Below are positions 51,249 through 60,606 of a stretch of 64,000 nt of DNA, piece by piece. Position numbers and translations under genes: made by a program. This DNA comes from Luteimonas colneyensis (GTDB lineage Bacteria; Pseudomonadota; Gammaproteobacteria; Xanthomonadales; Xanthomonadaceae), in contig NZ_JACSQJ010000005.1 of the NCBI RefSeq assembly GCF_014836665.1, positions 132,950 through 196,949 of the forward strand, given 5' to 3'. The stretch's first letter is position 1. Each line of letters begins with the position of its first letter. The notes beneath the pieces are model-generated. The model did no database searches, was not told where the DNA came from, and saw nothing but the letters and a program-made list of their open reading frames with translations.

Positions 51249-52549
51249 TGGACATGCCGGCCCTGCCATCGCCACTGCCACTGCCACTGCCACGGAACAC
51301 CATGAACGACCCATTGCCAGGCACGTCCCCGCACGCGCGCATGGCGGGCGAGAACATCGTCTGCTTCGCCAAGGACTGGACCGAGGATCCCACGTCCAAC
51401 AACCACGTCATGCGGATGCTCGCCCGGCGCAACCGCGTCCTCTGGCTGAATTCCATCTCCATGCGGGCGCCGGCGCTGGGCAACCGCGGCGACCTCGGCA
51501 AGATCCGCCGCAAGATCGCGCAGTACGCGGGCGGCCCGAAGCGGGTGAAGGACGACCTGCACGTCTTCACCCCGCTGGTCCTGCCCTTCCCGCACAACCG
51601 CATGGCGATCGCCGCCAACCGCCGGATCCTCAAGGCCGACATCAATCGCCATCGTCGCAGGTTCGACATGGAGGACTTCCAGCTCTGGGCGTTCCTGCCG
51701 AACTCGGTCGAGTACTTCGGCATGCTCGGCGAGCAGCTTCGCGTCTACTACTGCACCGACGAGTTCTCGCAGTTCTCGTACATGGACGGCAAGGCGATGG
51801 TCGAGAAGGAGCGGCGCCTGATGGAGCAGGCCGACATCGTGTTCACGACCTCGCGCTCGCTCCTCGAAGCCAAGCGCCCGTTCAACCGGGAAACGCACCT
51901 GGCATCGCACGGCGTCGACCACGCGCACTTCGCCACGGCGCTGGAGGGTGATGCCCCCGTCGCGCCCGATCTCGCCGGACTGAGGGGGCCGATCATCGGC
52001 TTCTTCGGCTTCATCCACGACTGGATCGACATCGACCTCGTGGCGCACGTCGCCCGCCGCCGTCCGGACTGGAACATCGTGATGATCGGCCGGGTCGAGA
52101 CCGACATCGCGCGCGCGACGGGACTGCCCAACGTCCACTGGATCGGCCGCCGCACCTACGAGTCACTGCCGGCGTATTGCCGTGGCTTCTCGGTGGGCAT
52201 CATCCCGTTCCGGATCAACGAGCTCACCCGGCACGTCAATCCAATCAAGCTGCGCGAATACCTCAGCGCGGGCCTGCCTGTGGTGTCCACGGCGCTGCCC
52301 GAAGTCGAGCTCTGCGGCGACTGGTGCAGCGTGGCCCACGACCCGGAGGAATTCATCGCGCTGTGCGAGCAGGCGATCCTCGCCGATTCGCCGGAGGCCA
52401 GGCGCGCCCGCTCGGCGGCCATGCAGGACGAGGACTGGGAACACCAGATCGCGCGCATCGAGGCCAACGTCATGCGGGTCAAGCGCGCCCGCCACGCCAC
52501 GACGCACGAAGCCGCAGCCGTACCGGCACCCGAACCCACCCATCCGTGA
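51248..52549 (+). CDS. second glycosyltransferase, GT-B fold
   Basis: The protein of about 433 residues resembles the group 1 family transferases of XrtA-type loci. It has ENIVCFAKDWTEDPTSNNHVM near the start, YYCTDEFSQFSYMDG and the C-terminal half GFFGFIHDWIDIDLV, MIGRVETD and LREYLSAGLPVVST. ATG 51248 overlaps the previous stop (TGATG); ATG 51302 would skip a Pro-Leu repeat encoded by three CCACTG hexamers. ACP follows after 12 bases. Confidence 0.87.
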   Translation: MDMPALPSPLPLPLPRNTMNDPLPGTSPHARMAGENIVCFAKDWTEDPTSNNHVMRMLARRNRVLWLNSISMRAPALGNRGDLGKIRRKIAQYAGGPKRVKDDLHVFTPLVLPFPHNRMAIAANRRILKADINRHRRRFDMEDFQLWAFLPNSVEYFGMLGEQLRVYYCTDEFSQFSYMDGKAMVEKERRLMEQADIVFTTSRSLLEAKRPFNRETHLASHGVDHAHFATALEGDAPVAPDLAGLRGPIIGFFGFIHDWIDIDLVAHVARRRPDWNIVMIGRVETDIARATGLPNVHWIGRRTYESLPAYCRGFSVGIIPFRINELTRHVNPIKLREYLSAGLPVVSTALPEVELCGDWCSVAHDPEEFIALCEQAILADSPEARRARSAAMQDEDWEHQIARIEANVMRVKRARHATTHEAAAVPAPEPTHP

Positions 52550-52561
52550 CAGGGGACGCAG

Positions 52562-52810
52562 ATGACTTTCAAAGAGACGATCAAGCCCTTCGTGCTGAAG
52601 AACTACCTCTTCTCCGACGACGACAGCCTGCTGGCCGACGACAGTCCGCTGATCAGCGGCGGGATCATCGATTCCACCGGCATCCTGGAGCTCATCGAAT
52701 TCATCGAGGAGTCGTACCGGATCCGGGTCGCCGCCGAAGAGATGGTCCCGGCCAACTTCGAGTCCATCGACGCGATCAGCACCTTCCTCGGCCGGCGCGT
52801 CGGCGGCTGA
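52562..52810 (+). CDS. acyl carrier protein
   Basis: The 82-residue acidic four-helix protein has the phosphopantetheine site at Ser38 in GGIIDSTGILELI. It is not the housekeeping AcpP, which has DSLD at this point; it belongs to the specialised carriers found with acyl-AMP ligases. It lies two bases before the ligase gene and is the presumed acceptor for the activated acyl or aminoacyl group. A purine-rich AGGGGA precedes the ATG. Confidence 0.92.
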   Translation: MTFKETIKPFVLKNYLFSDDDSLLADDSPLISGGIIDSTGILELIEFIEESYRIRVAAEEMVPANFESIDAISTFLGRRVGG

Positions 52811-52812
52811 GG

Positions 52813-54348
52813 ATGCCCGCGTTGGACACGCTCGTGCATCACCTCCTCGATCGCGCGGCGGACACGCCCGACGCGGTCGCGCTCGTCGACGGCCGGCGCG
52901 AGCTCGGCTACGGCGGGCTTGCCCGCGACGCGATGGCGTTCGCACGCCACCTGCAGGCACGGGGTATCCGCGCCGGCGACCGCGTCGCCGTGCACCTGCC
53001 CAACGGCCTCGAGGCGGTGGTCGCCTGCTATGGCACCTGGCTGGCGGGCTGCGCCTTCGTGCCGCTGAACGCACAGGCGAAGTCGCGCGACCTGGCGCCG
53101 CAGCTCGCCAACTGCGGCGCGCGCGTGCTCGTCCACGAGGCCGGCAACCCGGAGGCGATGACCGCCCTGCTGGAGAATGGCCAGCGCAGCCTCGCCATCA
53201 CCCTGGGCGCCGATGCCGACGCCGCGCCGCGGGTCCGCCTGGGCCTGCCGCAGGGCGACGCGCCGCTGGAAGCCCCTGACGTGGATCCCGATGCGCCGGC
53301 GGCGATCCTCTACACCTCGGGCACCACCGGCAGCCCCAAGGGCGTGACGCTGACCCACCGCAACCTCTCCAGCAACGTCGAGTCCATCGTCGGATACCTG
53401 GGCCTGACCGCGGCGGACGTCATCGTGTCGGTCCTTCCGTTCTACTACTCGTATGGCGCGTCCGTGCTGCACACCCACCTGCGGGTGGGCGGGCGCGTGG
53501 TGATCCACCCGAACTTCGTGTTCCCGCACGCGGTGATGGACGCGATGGCGCGCCACCGCGCGTCCGGCTTCTCCGGCGTGCCCTCCACGTTCGCGCTGCT
53601 GCTCGACCGGGTGGCGATCGGCGACTACGACCTGTCCTCGCTGCGCTACCTGACCCAGGCCGGGGGCGCCATGGCGCCGGCGCTGGCGCAGCGCGTGTGC
53701 GAGGCCTTCCCGCAGGCGCGCCTGTTCGTGATGTACGGGCAGACGGAGGCCACCGCGCGCCTCGCCTGGCTGCCCCCGGAGGAGCGCGCCGCCAGGCCGC
53801 GTTCGGCCGGCAAGGCGATCGACGGGGTGGTGCTCGATGTCCGCGACGAGGCCGGGCGCCCCCTGCCTCCCGGCACGCACGGCGAGGTCTGGGCCAGGGG
53901 CGCGAACATCATGGCCGGCTACTGGAACGCTCCCGGGCCGAGCCGCGAGGTGCTCGTCGATGGCTGGCTGCGGACCGGCGACATGGGCCATCTCGACGCC
54001 GACGGCTACCTGTATCTCTCCGGCCGCCGCAGCGACATGATCAAGAGTGGCGCCCACCGGATCCATCCCGTGGATATCGAAGAGGCGATCTGCGAGCTTC
54101 CCGAAGTGAGCGAAGCCGCGGTGGTCGGGGTCGACGACGACGCCCTCGGCCAGTCGATCCGGGCGTTCGTGGTGCCCGCCGCCGGCGCGGTGCTCGATGC
54201 CGACCGCGTGAAGCGCCACTGCCGGTCGCGGCTTGCCGGATACAAGGTGCCGGCCGACGTCCGGTTCGTCGAAGACCTCCCCAGGACCGCGTCCGGAAAG
54301 ATCCGGCGTTTCGCACTGGCCGACCCCATCCCCGAGGAGCACACGTGA
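52813..54348 (+). CDS. acyl-AMP ligase (ANL superfamily), ACP-loading
   Basis: The 511-residue adenylate-forming enzyme has the P-loop YTSGTTGSPKGVTLTHRN (about residue 170), MYGQTEATARLAWL (A5), GDMGHLDADGYLYLSGR with the hinge (A7/A8) and PRTASGKIRR with the catalytic Lys (A10). It activates a carboxylic acid as an adenylate and most likely passes it to the adjacent ACP. It matches the ligases tied to exosortase-A EPS loci. The TGA overlaps the GTG of the next gene. Confidence 0.93.
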   Translation: MPALDTLVHHLLDRAADTPDAVALVDGRRELGYGGLARDAMAFARHLQARGIRAGDRVAVHLPNGLEAVVACYGTWLAGCAFVPLNAQAKSRDLAPQLANCGARVLVHEAGNPEAMTALLENGQRSLAITLGADADAAPRVRLGLPQGDAPLEAPDVDPDAPAAILYTSGTTGSPKGVTLTHRNLSSNVESIVGYLGLTAADVIVSVLPFYYSYGASVLHTHLRVGGRVVIHPNFVFPHAVMDAMARHRASGFSGVPSTFALLLDRVAIGDYDLSSLRYLTQAGGAMAPALAQRVCEAFPQARLFVMYGQTEATARLAWLPPEERAARPRSAGKAIDGVVLDVRDEAGRPLPPGTHGEVWARGANIMAGYWNAPGPSREVLVDGWLRTGDMGHLDADGYLYLSGRRSDMIKSGAHRIHPVDIEEAICELPEVSEAAVVGVDDDALGQSIRAFVVPAAGAVLDADRVKRHCRSRLAGYKVPADVRFVEDLPRTASGKIRRFALADPIPEEHT

Positions 54349-55322
54349 GCAGGCTCGATTTCGACGTCCTGGACCTGGACTATGCCAAGGAGGCCGACCG
54401 CATCGCGGCCTGGCTGCGCGAGACGACGGCGCGGACGCTGCGCCGCCGCGGCCTGGTGGTCGCGATCTCGGGCGGCATCGACTCGTCCTGCTGCCTGGCC
54501 CTCGCGGTGCGCGCGGTCGGACCCGAACGGGTCCATGCGCTGATCCTTCCCGAGCGCGACTCCTCGGACGACAGCGCTGCGCGCGCGCGGATCCTTGCGG
54601 CGCACCTCGGCGTGGCCACCGGGACCGTGGACATCGCCCCGACCCTCGCGGCCATCGGCTGCTACGCCGCGCGCGACGAGGCGGTGCGCCGGGCGCTGCC
54701 GGCCTACGGCGAAGGCTGGCGCTTCAAGATCGTCATCGACGGCGGCCTCGAGGGCCGCATCAACCAGTTCCGGCTGGTTGCCGAAGACCCGCAGGGCGCC
54801 GTGCACGGGTGCCGGCTCGCCCTGCCCGAGTACCTGCAGATCGTCGCGGCCACCAACTTCAAGCAGCGCATCCGCAAGACGCTCGAGTACTACCACGCCG
54901 ACCGCCTCAACTACGCCGTCGTGGGCACGCCCAACCGGCTGGAATACGACCAGGGCTTCTTCGTCAAGAACGGCGACGGTTCGGCCGACGTCAAGCCCAT
55001 CGCCCACCTCTACAAGAGCCAGGTCTACGGCATGGCGCGCCACCTCGGGCTGCCGGCGCGCGTCTGCGACGCCGTGCCCACCACCGACACCTACAGCCTT
55101 GCGCAGGGACAGGACGAGTTCTACTTCGCGCTGCCGTACCGGGAGATGGACCTCGCGCTGTGGGCGCTCGAGCACGGACGTCCCCCGGAGGAGCTGGCCG
55201 CGGCGCTGTCCATCACCGTGGCGCAGGCGGAGGCGGTGTACGTGGACATCGGCAACAAGCGCCGGACCACCCGCTACCTGCACCTGGCTCCGGTGCTGAT
55301 CGAAGACGGCATGGCGCCGTGA
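54345..55322 (+). CDS. NAD synthetase-like N-type ATP pyrophosphatase
   Basis: The 325-residue protein has the NadE fold: pyrophosphate loop SGGIDSS (42-48), GTPNRLEYDQGFFVKNGDG aligned with the GT...GFFTKYGDG loop of NadE, and VPTTDTYSLAQGQDEFYF near the end. It lacks the glutaminase domain, so would use free ammonia. Known members adenylate deamido-NAD; location between an acyl ligase and acetyltransferases suggests it amidates another carboxylate, for example a uronic acid or acyl-ACP, but that is inference. A strong GAGGAG precedes GTG 54345. Confidence 0.85.
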   Translation: MSRLDFDVLDLDYAKEADRIAAWLRETTARTLRRRGLVVAISGGIDSSCCLALAVRAVGPERVHALILPERDSSDDSAARARILAAHLGVATGTVDIAPTLAAIGCYAARDEAVRRALPAYGEGWRFKIVIDGGLEGRINQFRLVAEDPQGAVHGCRLALPEYLQIVAATNFKQRIRKTLEYYHADRLNYAVVGTPNRLEYDQGFFVKNGDGSADVKPIAHLYKSQVYGMARHLGLPARVCDAVPTTDTYSLAQGQDEFYFALPYREMDLALWALEHGRPPEELAAALSITVAQAEAVYVDIGNKRRTTRYLHLAPVLIEDGMAP

Positions 55323-56362
55323 ACGCCCTGGCCTACGAGGTCACGCGCGGCGTGGTCGAGCGCGACCGCGACGCCGTGCTGGCCGTGTGGAGCGGCAACC
55401 TCGGCCACGACGAGCGGATGCGGCGGAAGTACGGCTGGTTCTACCTCGGCTCGCCGGGCGGGCCGCCGATGCTCGGCCTGCTGCGCCTGGTTCCCGGCGG
55501 CCGCGTCGTCGGCGCCGCCAGCGCCGGGCCACGGAGGATGCTGCTGGACGGACGCGAGGTGCGAGGAGGCCTGCTCGTCGACCTCGCGGTCGCCCCCAGC
55601 CACCGCGCCTTCGGACCCGCACTGATGCTCCAGGGGCACTTCGTCGAACACGGCGATGAACGCTTCGACATGCTCTACGGATTCCCCAACGGGAAGGCCG
55701 AGCCGGTGTTCCGCCGCGCAGGCCACGTGCGCCTGGGCGAGATGGTCCGGTACGTGCGCGTGCTGCGCCACGCCCGCTACCTCGCGCGACACGTCCCCGC
55801 AGCGCTCGCCGGCGCGGCCGGCGTGCTGGTCGACCGGGCCCGCCACCTCGTGCTGGCCTCCCGGGTGCTGGCACGCGACGCGCTGCGCGTGCAGTGGGCG
55901 GACTCCGCCGATCCCCGCTTCGACGATCTCTGGTCGGACTCGGCCCCGCGGCAGGGCATGTGCGGCATCCACGACGCAGCCTTCGCCCGCTGGCGCTTCG
56001 ACCAGTCCCCGCTCGGGAAGACGCGCTACCTGCTGCTGTCCAGCCCCGGCGACGACCGGCTGCTGGCATGGTTCGCCTGCCAGGACGGGGCCAACGGCAG
56101 CCTGGACGTCATCGACTTCTGGTCGGTGGACGCCGCGCACGGCATCGGTCGACGGTTCGTCGACGCGCTGCTGCTGGCGGCCTGGCGGGCGGGTGCCGCT
56201 TCGGTGGCGGTGGAGTATGCGGCGCCTCCGCCGATGCTGGCCGGCTGGACCGGCGCCGGCTTCGTGGAGCGCGGCAGGCGCCCGCTGTACGGGCGCGCCC
56301 TCGCGGGCTCCCTGCCCGCGGACGGGCCGCTGCACATCACCGCGGCCGATGAAGATGAGTAG
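55319..56362 (+). CDS. GNAT-type acetyltransferase
   Basis: The 347-residue protein has an N-terminal GNAT-like region (GGLLVDLAVAPSHRAFGPALML, about residues 80-103) and a C-terminal half with a second GNAT-like beta-strand pattern ending GWTGAGFVERGRRPLYGR. Together with the preceding gene it is translationally coupled (GTGA). It could N-acylate an amino sugar using the ACP-bound group. No close characterised relative is recognised. Confidence 0.75.
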   Translation: MNALAYEVTRGVVERDRDAVLAVWSGNLGHDERMRRKYGWFYLGSPGGPPMLGLLRLVPGGRVVGAASAGPRRMLLDGREVRGGLLVDLAVAPSHRAFGPALMLQGHFVEHGDERFDMLYGFPNGKAEPVFRRAGHVRLGEMVRYVRVLRHARYLARHVPAALAGAAGVLVDRARHLVLASRVLARDALRVQWADSADPRFDDLWSDSAPRQGMCGIHDAAFARWRFDQSPLGKTRYLLLSSPGDDRLLAWFACQDGANGSLDVIDFWSVDAAHGIGRRFVDALLLAAWRAGAASVAVEYAAPPPMLAGWTGAGFVERGRRPLYGRALAGSLPADGPLHITAADEDE

Positions 56363-56389
56363 CCCTCCCCACCACGCGGAAGGACCCGC

Positions 56390-57589
56390 ATGACGACCGC
56401 ACACCCGCACCGTGCGCCCGTTGGCCACGGCCCGGTCCGTGGCGAACTGATCCCCGCACACGCCTACCCCACGCTGGCCGGCGACTGGACCGCGCTCCAG
56501 GAGCGTGCCGCAGGCGCTCCCTTCACCTCGTGGCACTGGGTGTCGACCTGGCTGGAGCTGCTGCCCGAGGCGATCCGGCCGACGGTATTCCGCGCCACCG
56601 ACGACACCGGTCTCCTGGCGCTCGGCCTGGTCGTGGAGCGCAGGCAGCGTGGCCCCGGCAGGCTGGTCTGGCGCAGGTCCCTGCACATGCAGGGCACCGG
56701 CGACGTGGACATGGACGAGATCACCGTCGAGTACACCGGTCTCCTGGCCCGGCGCGGCGGCGAATCCGCCGCCTATGCGTCCTTCCTCGCATGCCTGGCT
56801 GACGGACCCCGGGACTGGCGGCGCCTGCGCATCGCCGCGACCGCGGATGCAGCCGTGATCGACGCGGTGATTCCCGCGACGCTGCAGGCGAGCTCCGTGA
56901 GCCGCCAGCCGTCCTACTTCGTCGACCTGGCCGGGCTGCGGATGCGGGGAACGCCCTACGCCGCCACCCTGCCGCGGAAGACCCGGGGCAACCTCGGCAG
57001 GATCCGTCGCGCCTACGAGCGCCATGGGCCGCTGCGCGTCGAGGTGGCCACGGACCCGGCGCAGGCGCTCGACTGGCTGCACAGGCTGCGCGAGCTGCAC
57101 CAGCGCCGCTGGACCGCGCGCAGCGGGGCGGGAGCGTTCAGCAGCCGCTTCTTCGAGGCCTTCCACCAGCGCCTGGTCGCGCAGGGGGCCCCATCCGGCT
57201 TCACCCGGATCACCCGCATCTCCGCCGGAGAACTGGTGGTCGGCTATCTCTACAACCTCGAGTGGCGCGGAACCCTGTATTTCTACAACGCAGGCCTCGA
57301 CTACGGCCTGCTGGACCGCTACGACAACCCGGGCACCGTGTCCCTGCTGGCGCTGATCGAGGCCGGGATCGGCCAGGGATACGACGCGATCGACTTCCTC
57401 GCCGGCAGCCAGGACTACAAGCGGCGCCTGGCCACGTCGTCGAGGACGCTGCACTGGATCGACATCCGCCCGCGCGGGCCGCGCATGGTCGCCGAGCGGC
57501 TCGCCGCCACCGTGCTCGGCAGGACCGCCGCCCTGGGCCGGGCCATCACCCCCGCGGACGAAGAGTTCCCATGCTCCCCTACGTCCTGA
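56390..57589 (+). CDS. CelD/FemAB-like acyltransferase
   Basis: The 399-residue protein belongs to the Acetyltransf_6/CelD (BcsL) group with double GNAT/FemX-like fold. Typical segments are WVSTWLELLPE near the start, LPRKTRGNLGRIRRAYERHG (about residue 195) and the C-terminal DYGLLDRYDNPGTVSLLALIE with DFLAGSQDYKRR. Such proteins accompany cellulose and XrtA-type EPS synthesis and may acylate or add amino acids to sugars. It overlaps the ligase gene by 19 bases. Confidence 0.85.
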   Translation: MTTAHPHRAPVGHGPVRGELIPAHAYPTLAGDWTALQERAAGAPFTSWHWVSTWLELLPEAIRPTVFRATDDTGLLALGLVVERRQRGPGRLVWRRSLHMQGTGDVDMDEITVEYTGLLARRGGESAAYASFLACLADGPRDWRRLRIAATADAAVIDAVIPATLQASSVSRQPSYFVDLAGLRMRGTPYAATLPRKTRGNLGRIRRAYERHGPLRVEVATDPAQALDWLHRLRELHQRRWTARSGAGAFSSRFFEAFHQRLVAQGAPSGFTRITRISAGELVVGYLYNLEWRGTLYFYNAGLDYGLLDRYDNPGTVSLLALIEAGIGQGYDAIDFLAGSQDYKRRLATSSRTLHWIDIRPRGPRMVAERLAATVLGRTAALGRAITPADEEFPCSPTS

Positions 57590-58839
57590 TCGTCATCTAC
57601 CTGGCGCTGGTCCTGCTGCGCCCGCAGGACTACCCGGGCTGGTCGGGCCCGCCGGTGCTGACCATCGCGCTGGTGGCCGCCTTCGTCACCTGGCTGTTTT
57701 CCAGGGACAAGCGCTTCGACGCGCCGCAATACGTGCTGCTGCTGCTGTTCACCCTCGCCACCTGCATGTCGCTGGTGGTCAGCGGCTGGCCGGGCGGCGC
57801 CTATGCGCAGCTGATCGCCTTCTATCCGACGCTGGTGGGCTTCACGGTGCTCGCCAATGTCGCGACCACGCAGGCGCGCACCCTCTTCGTGATGAAGGTC
57901 TTCGCGCTGAGCGCGGCGGTCCTGGCCATGCACGGCATCCAGATCTCCCTGACCGGGACCGGCTGGACGGGCATGACGGGCATCCTCGGCACGTCCCGCA
58001 TCCAGTACGTCGGCATCTTCTCCGACCCCAACGACCTCGGGCTGCTGTTCGTGGCCTGCGTGCCGATGTCGGTGTTCCTCGCCCTGCGCGGCGGCTTCGG
58101 CTTCCGGACCCTGTTCTGGGGCGCGGTGCTGGTGCTGCTCCTCTACGGGATCCTGCTGACCGACTCCCGCGGCTCGATGCTCGCGATCATCGCCATGGTC
58201 GGGGCCTACATCCTCCTCAGGCGCGGCCCGATGACCGCGGGCCTGCTGGCGGGAGGCGCCTTCCTGGTCCTGCAGCTGCTGCCGTCGCGCCTGAGCGAGC
58301 TGGAGGTGCAGGAGGCGTCGGCGATGGACCGCGTCTATGCCTGGTACCACGGCATCGAGATGTTCCTGTCCAGCCCGCTGTTCGGCGTCGGCACCGGGCG
58401 GTTCATCGAATACCACCACCTCACCGCGCACAACTCGCTGATCCTGGTGCTGTCGGAGAACGGCTTCATCGGCCTGGTGCTGTGGCTCGCCTTCATCGGC
58501 TACTGCTTCTGGATGATGATGCGCATCCTTGCCACGGTCCCGGACATCGAGGACGAGGAGTCGCTGGAGGTCTTCGTCCTGGACCGCTCGATCGCGCTGA
58601 CGCTGCTGATCTCGCTGGTGGGATTCTTCTCCTGCGCCTTCTTCCTCAGCCGCAGCTACAACATCCTGCTGTACCTGATCGCGGCCTTCGTCGTCGCGCA
58701 TTTTTCCGGCGTCCGCGACCGCTTCCCCGGGATCCAGGGCTTCCCGGTTCGACAGGGCATCCTGCTCTGGCCCACGGTCGGCGCCCTGGCCGTGGTCGGC
58801 TTCTACATCGTGGTCAAGGTGCTGCTCGCGATGGCGTGA
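57571..58839 (+). CDS. O-antigen ligase/polymerase (Wzy/WaaL family)
   Basis: The 422-residue polytopic inner-membrane protein has about 10-12 hydrophobic segments. The Wzy_C signature region LLTDSRGSMLAIIAMVGAY is followed by a periplasmic loop with FGVGTGRFIEYHHLTAHNSLILVLSENGFIGL. It matches the exosortase-A-associated O-glycosylation ligase type, which polymerises repeat units or transfers glycan. ATG 57571 starts inside the previous gene. It ends 8 bases from the facing minus-strand operon. Confidence 0.9.
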   Translation: MLPYVLIVIYLALVLLRPQDYPGWSGPPVLTIALVAAFVTWLFSRDKRFDAPQYVLLLLFTLATCMSLVVSGWPGGAYAQLIAFYPTLVGFTVLANVATTQARTLFVMKVFALSAAVLAMHGIQISLTGTGWTGMTGILGTSRIQYVGIFSDPNDLGLLFVACVPMSVFLALRGGFGFRTLFWGAVLVLLLYGILLTDSRGSMLAIIAMVGAYILLRRGPMTAGLLAGGAFLVLQLLPSRLSELEVQEASAMDRVYAWYHGIEMFLSSPLFGVGTGRFIEYHHLTAHNSLILVLSENGFIGLVLWLAFIGYCFWMMMRILATVPDIEDEESLEVFVLDRSIALTLLISLVGFFSCAFFLSRSYNILLYLIAAFVVAHFSGVRDRFPGIQGFPVRQGILLWPTVGALAVVGFYIVVKVLLAMA

Positions 58840-58847
58840 GAGCAGAC

Positions 58848-59846
58848 CTAGGCGCGGGCCAGCCGGCGCCGCGCCTGCACCGCCTGCCGCGCGAGCGTGC
58901 GCAGCAGCGGCGAGCGCAGCGCGGGCTTCGGCACCGCGTGCGGCGGCGGAAGCCGCAGGTCGTTGAAGCCGCAGGTCCTGAACCTGTCCGGGTTCCGCTG
59001 CAGGAACTCGCACAGCCTCTCCAGCCGCGACACGGCGACGGGGTCGGCGACCGGGCGCGCGGGATTCCGGCGGCGGGCGCGCAGCAGCTCGAAGCTGTGG
59101 CTGACGATCGTGAAGGCCGCCCAGCCCTCGCGGTGCGCGTGCAGCAGCGAAGCCTTCATTTCCGCGAACGACGCGCTGGTCAGCTGCGCGGGCCGGCTGC
59201 CCATGGGCGGCGTATGCCAGTAGCTGACCGGCAGCTCGGTGAGCCCGCGCACGGCGAAGGGCTGCGTCTCCCGCCGGCGCGCGCCGAGTTCGGGCAGCGA
59301 GGCGGGGTAATGATGGTTCAGGCTGGTATCGAAGCGCAGGCCATTGCGGACGAGCGCATCGAGCGTGTCGCTGCCGGCCGCGAAGTCCCCTGCGCGGAAC
59401 GCGCAGACATCCACGGCACCGGCGGCGCGCAGGTTGTGCAGCGCGGCGCCGACCAGCCGCGACTGCTCGTCGGCCGAATACTCGCGGATCGTCTCCCGGC
59501 CCTCGAACGCCATGATCGGATCATCGACCCACTGCAGCCATTCCGGATGCAGGTGCAGCTGGACTTCGTGGCCGGCACCCTGGATCAGCCCGACCATCTC
59601 CCGGAGCGGGCCCGGCCCCGCGAAGTATGCGAACAGGCTTTCGACGAAGAACACGGCCTTGATGCCGTGCCTGGCGAAGGTCTCGACCTGGTGGCGCAGG
59701 CCCACCTCGCCCTCCGGGGTGAGCCCGTAGATGTCCCGGTCGATGTCGCGCCGCAGGCCGTCGTCGCGCCATCCCGGCAGCAGCGGATAGACCTCGGTGT
59801 CGATCGTGATCAGGACCTGCAGCACGCCATCCTCCAGTTCACTCAT
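58848..59846 (-). CDS. polysaccharide deacetylase-like protein
   Basis: The 332-residue protein has the NodB-type beta-barrel pattern: LQVLITIDTEVYPLLPGW, GIKAVFFVESLFAYFAG and GHEVQLHLHPEWLQWVDDP. The standard TFDDG motif is TIDTE and the HxxxH motif is HLHPEW, so metal ligands are shifted and it may not be a classic deacetylase. It is the last gene of the minus-strand tailoring operon, overlapping the methyltransferase by 8 bases. ATG 59846 is chosen; the frame is open to ATG 59873. Confidence 0.78.
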   Translation of the reverse strand: MSELEDGVLQVLITIDTEVYPLLPGWRDDGLRRDIDRDIYGLTPEGEVGLRHQVETFARHGIKAVFFVESLFAYFAGPGPLREMVGLIQGAGHEVQLHLHPEWLQWVDDPIMAFEGRETIREYSADEQSRLVGAALHNLRAAGAVDVCAFRAGDFAAGSDTLDALVRNGLRFDTSLNHHYPASLPELGARRRETQPFAVRGLTELPVSYWHTPPMGSRPAQLTSASFAEMKASLLHAHREGWAAFTIVSHSFELLRARRRNPARPVADPVAVSRLERLCEFLQRNPDRFRTCGFNDLRLPPPHAVPKPALRSPLLRTLARQAVQARRRLARA

Positions 59847-60606
59847 CGGCGCGCCAGGGGAAGCCGTCGGCATGGCCGTGGTCGACGAGCACCGCGAGGT
59901 CCTCTTCGGTGTGCAGCAGGCGAAAGGCCGGCGAGGCGGTCCAGAGATCCAGGTGCAGCGGATTCGCGTACAGCACCACCACCGGCCCGCCGCCGCCCTC
60001 GACCCGGCGCTCGATGTTCTCGATGCAGCGCGACATGATCTCGCTGGTGAACGGGTTGTACATGTAGATCACCAGCGGTGCCGCAGGCAACGCCGTGGTG
60101 GTGGCGTCGCCACGGCGCACCTCGATGTCGCGGCAGCCCTGCGCGGGGTGCGCATAGACCTCGAGGTTCTTCCGCGCGACCTCGACGAGCTCCGGCGACC
60201 ATTCCACGCCCACCACCCGGGCGAAGGGAAAGTCCGACGCGACCAGCACCGGCCGCGCCTTCCCGCAGCCCAGGTCGAAGAAGTGGTAGTCAGCGTGACG
60301 GATGCCCAGCCTGCCGATCACCTCGCGCAGCCATTCGGCCGACGCCGCCTGGTAGCCGTGGCCGAACACCCAGTCGCTCGACTCGATGTCGAGCTTGGAG
60401 GTGCTGATCCGACCGGCGGTATCGGTGCCGAACTGCTCGTCGAAGGCCTCGTCCGCACGCCGCGCGGCGCGCGGGGCCGCGCGCCGCGCCGGCATCATCT
60501 GCGAGACGCCGTCCTTCGCGACCCCGCCCGCGAACACGAGCGTCCCCCATGCGCCGCGCATCCGCAGCGACTTCCCGATGACCTTCAACGTTGAATCCAG
60601 GCTCAT
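59839..60606 (-). CDS. class I SAM-dependent methyltransferase
   Basis: The 255-residue Rossmann-fold methyltransferase has motif I FFDLGCGKARPV (about residue 110), VVGVEWSPELVEVARKN, and motif IV-like IYMYNPF. Presumably it O-methylates a sugar or acyl group of the polymer; inference from context. ATG overlaps the upstream stop as ATGA. Confidence 0.85.
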   Translation of the reverse strand: MSLDSTLKVIGKSLRMRGAWGTLVFAGGVAKDGVSQMMPARRAAPRAARRADEAFDEQFGTDTAGRISTSKLDIESSDWVFGHGYQAASAEWLREVIGRLGIRHADYHFFDLGCGKARPVLVASDFPFARVVGVEWSPELVEVARKNLEVYAHPAQGCRDIEVRRGDATTTALPAAPLVIYMYNPFTSEIMSRCIENIERRVEGGGGPVVVLYANPLHLDLWTASPAFRLLHTEEDLAVLVDHGHADGFPWRADE

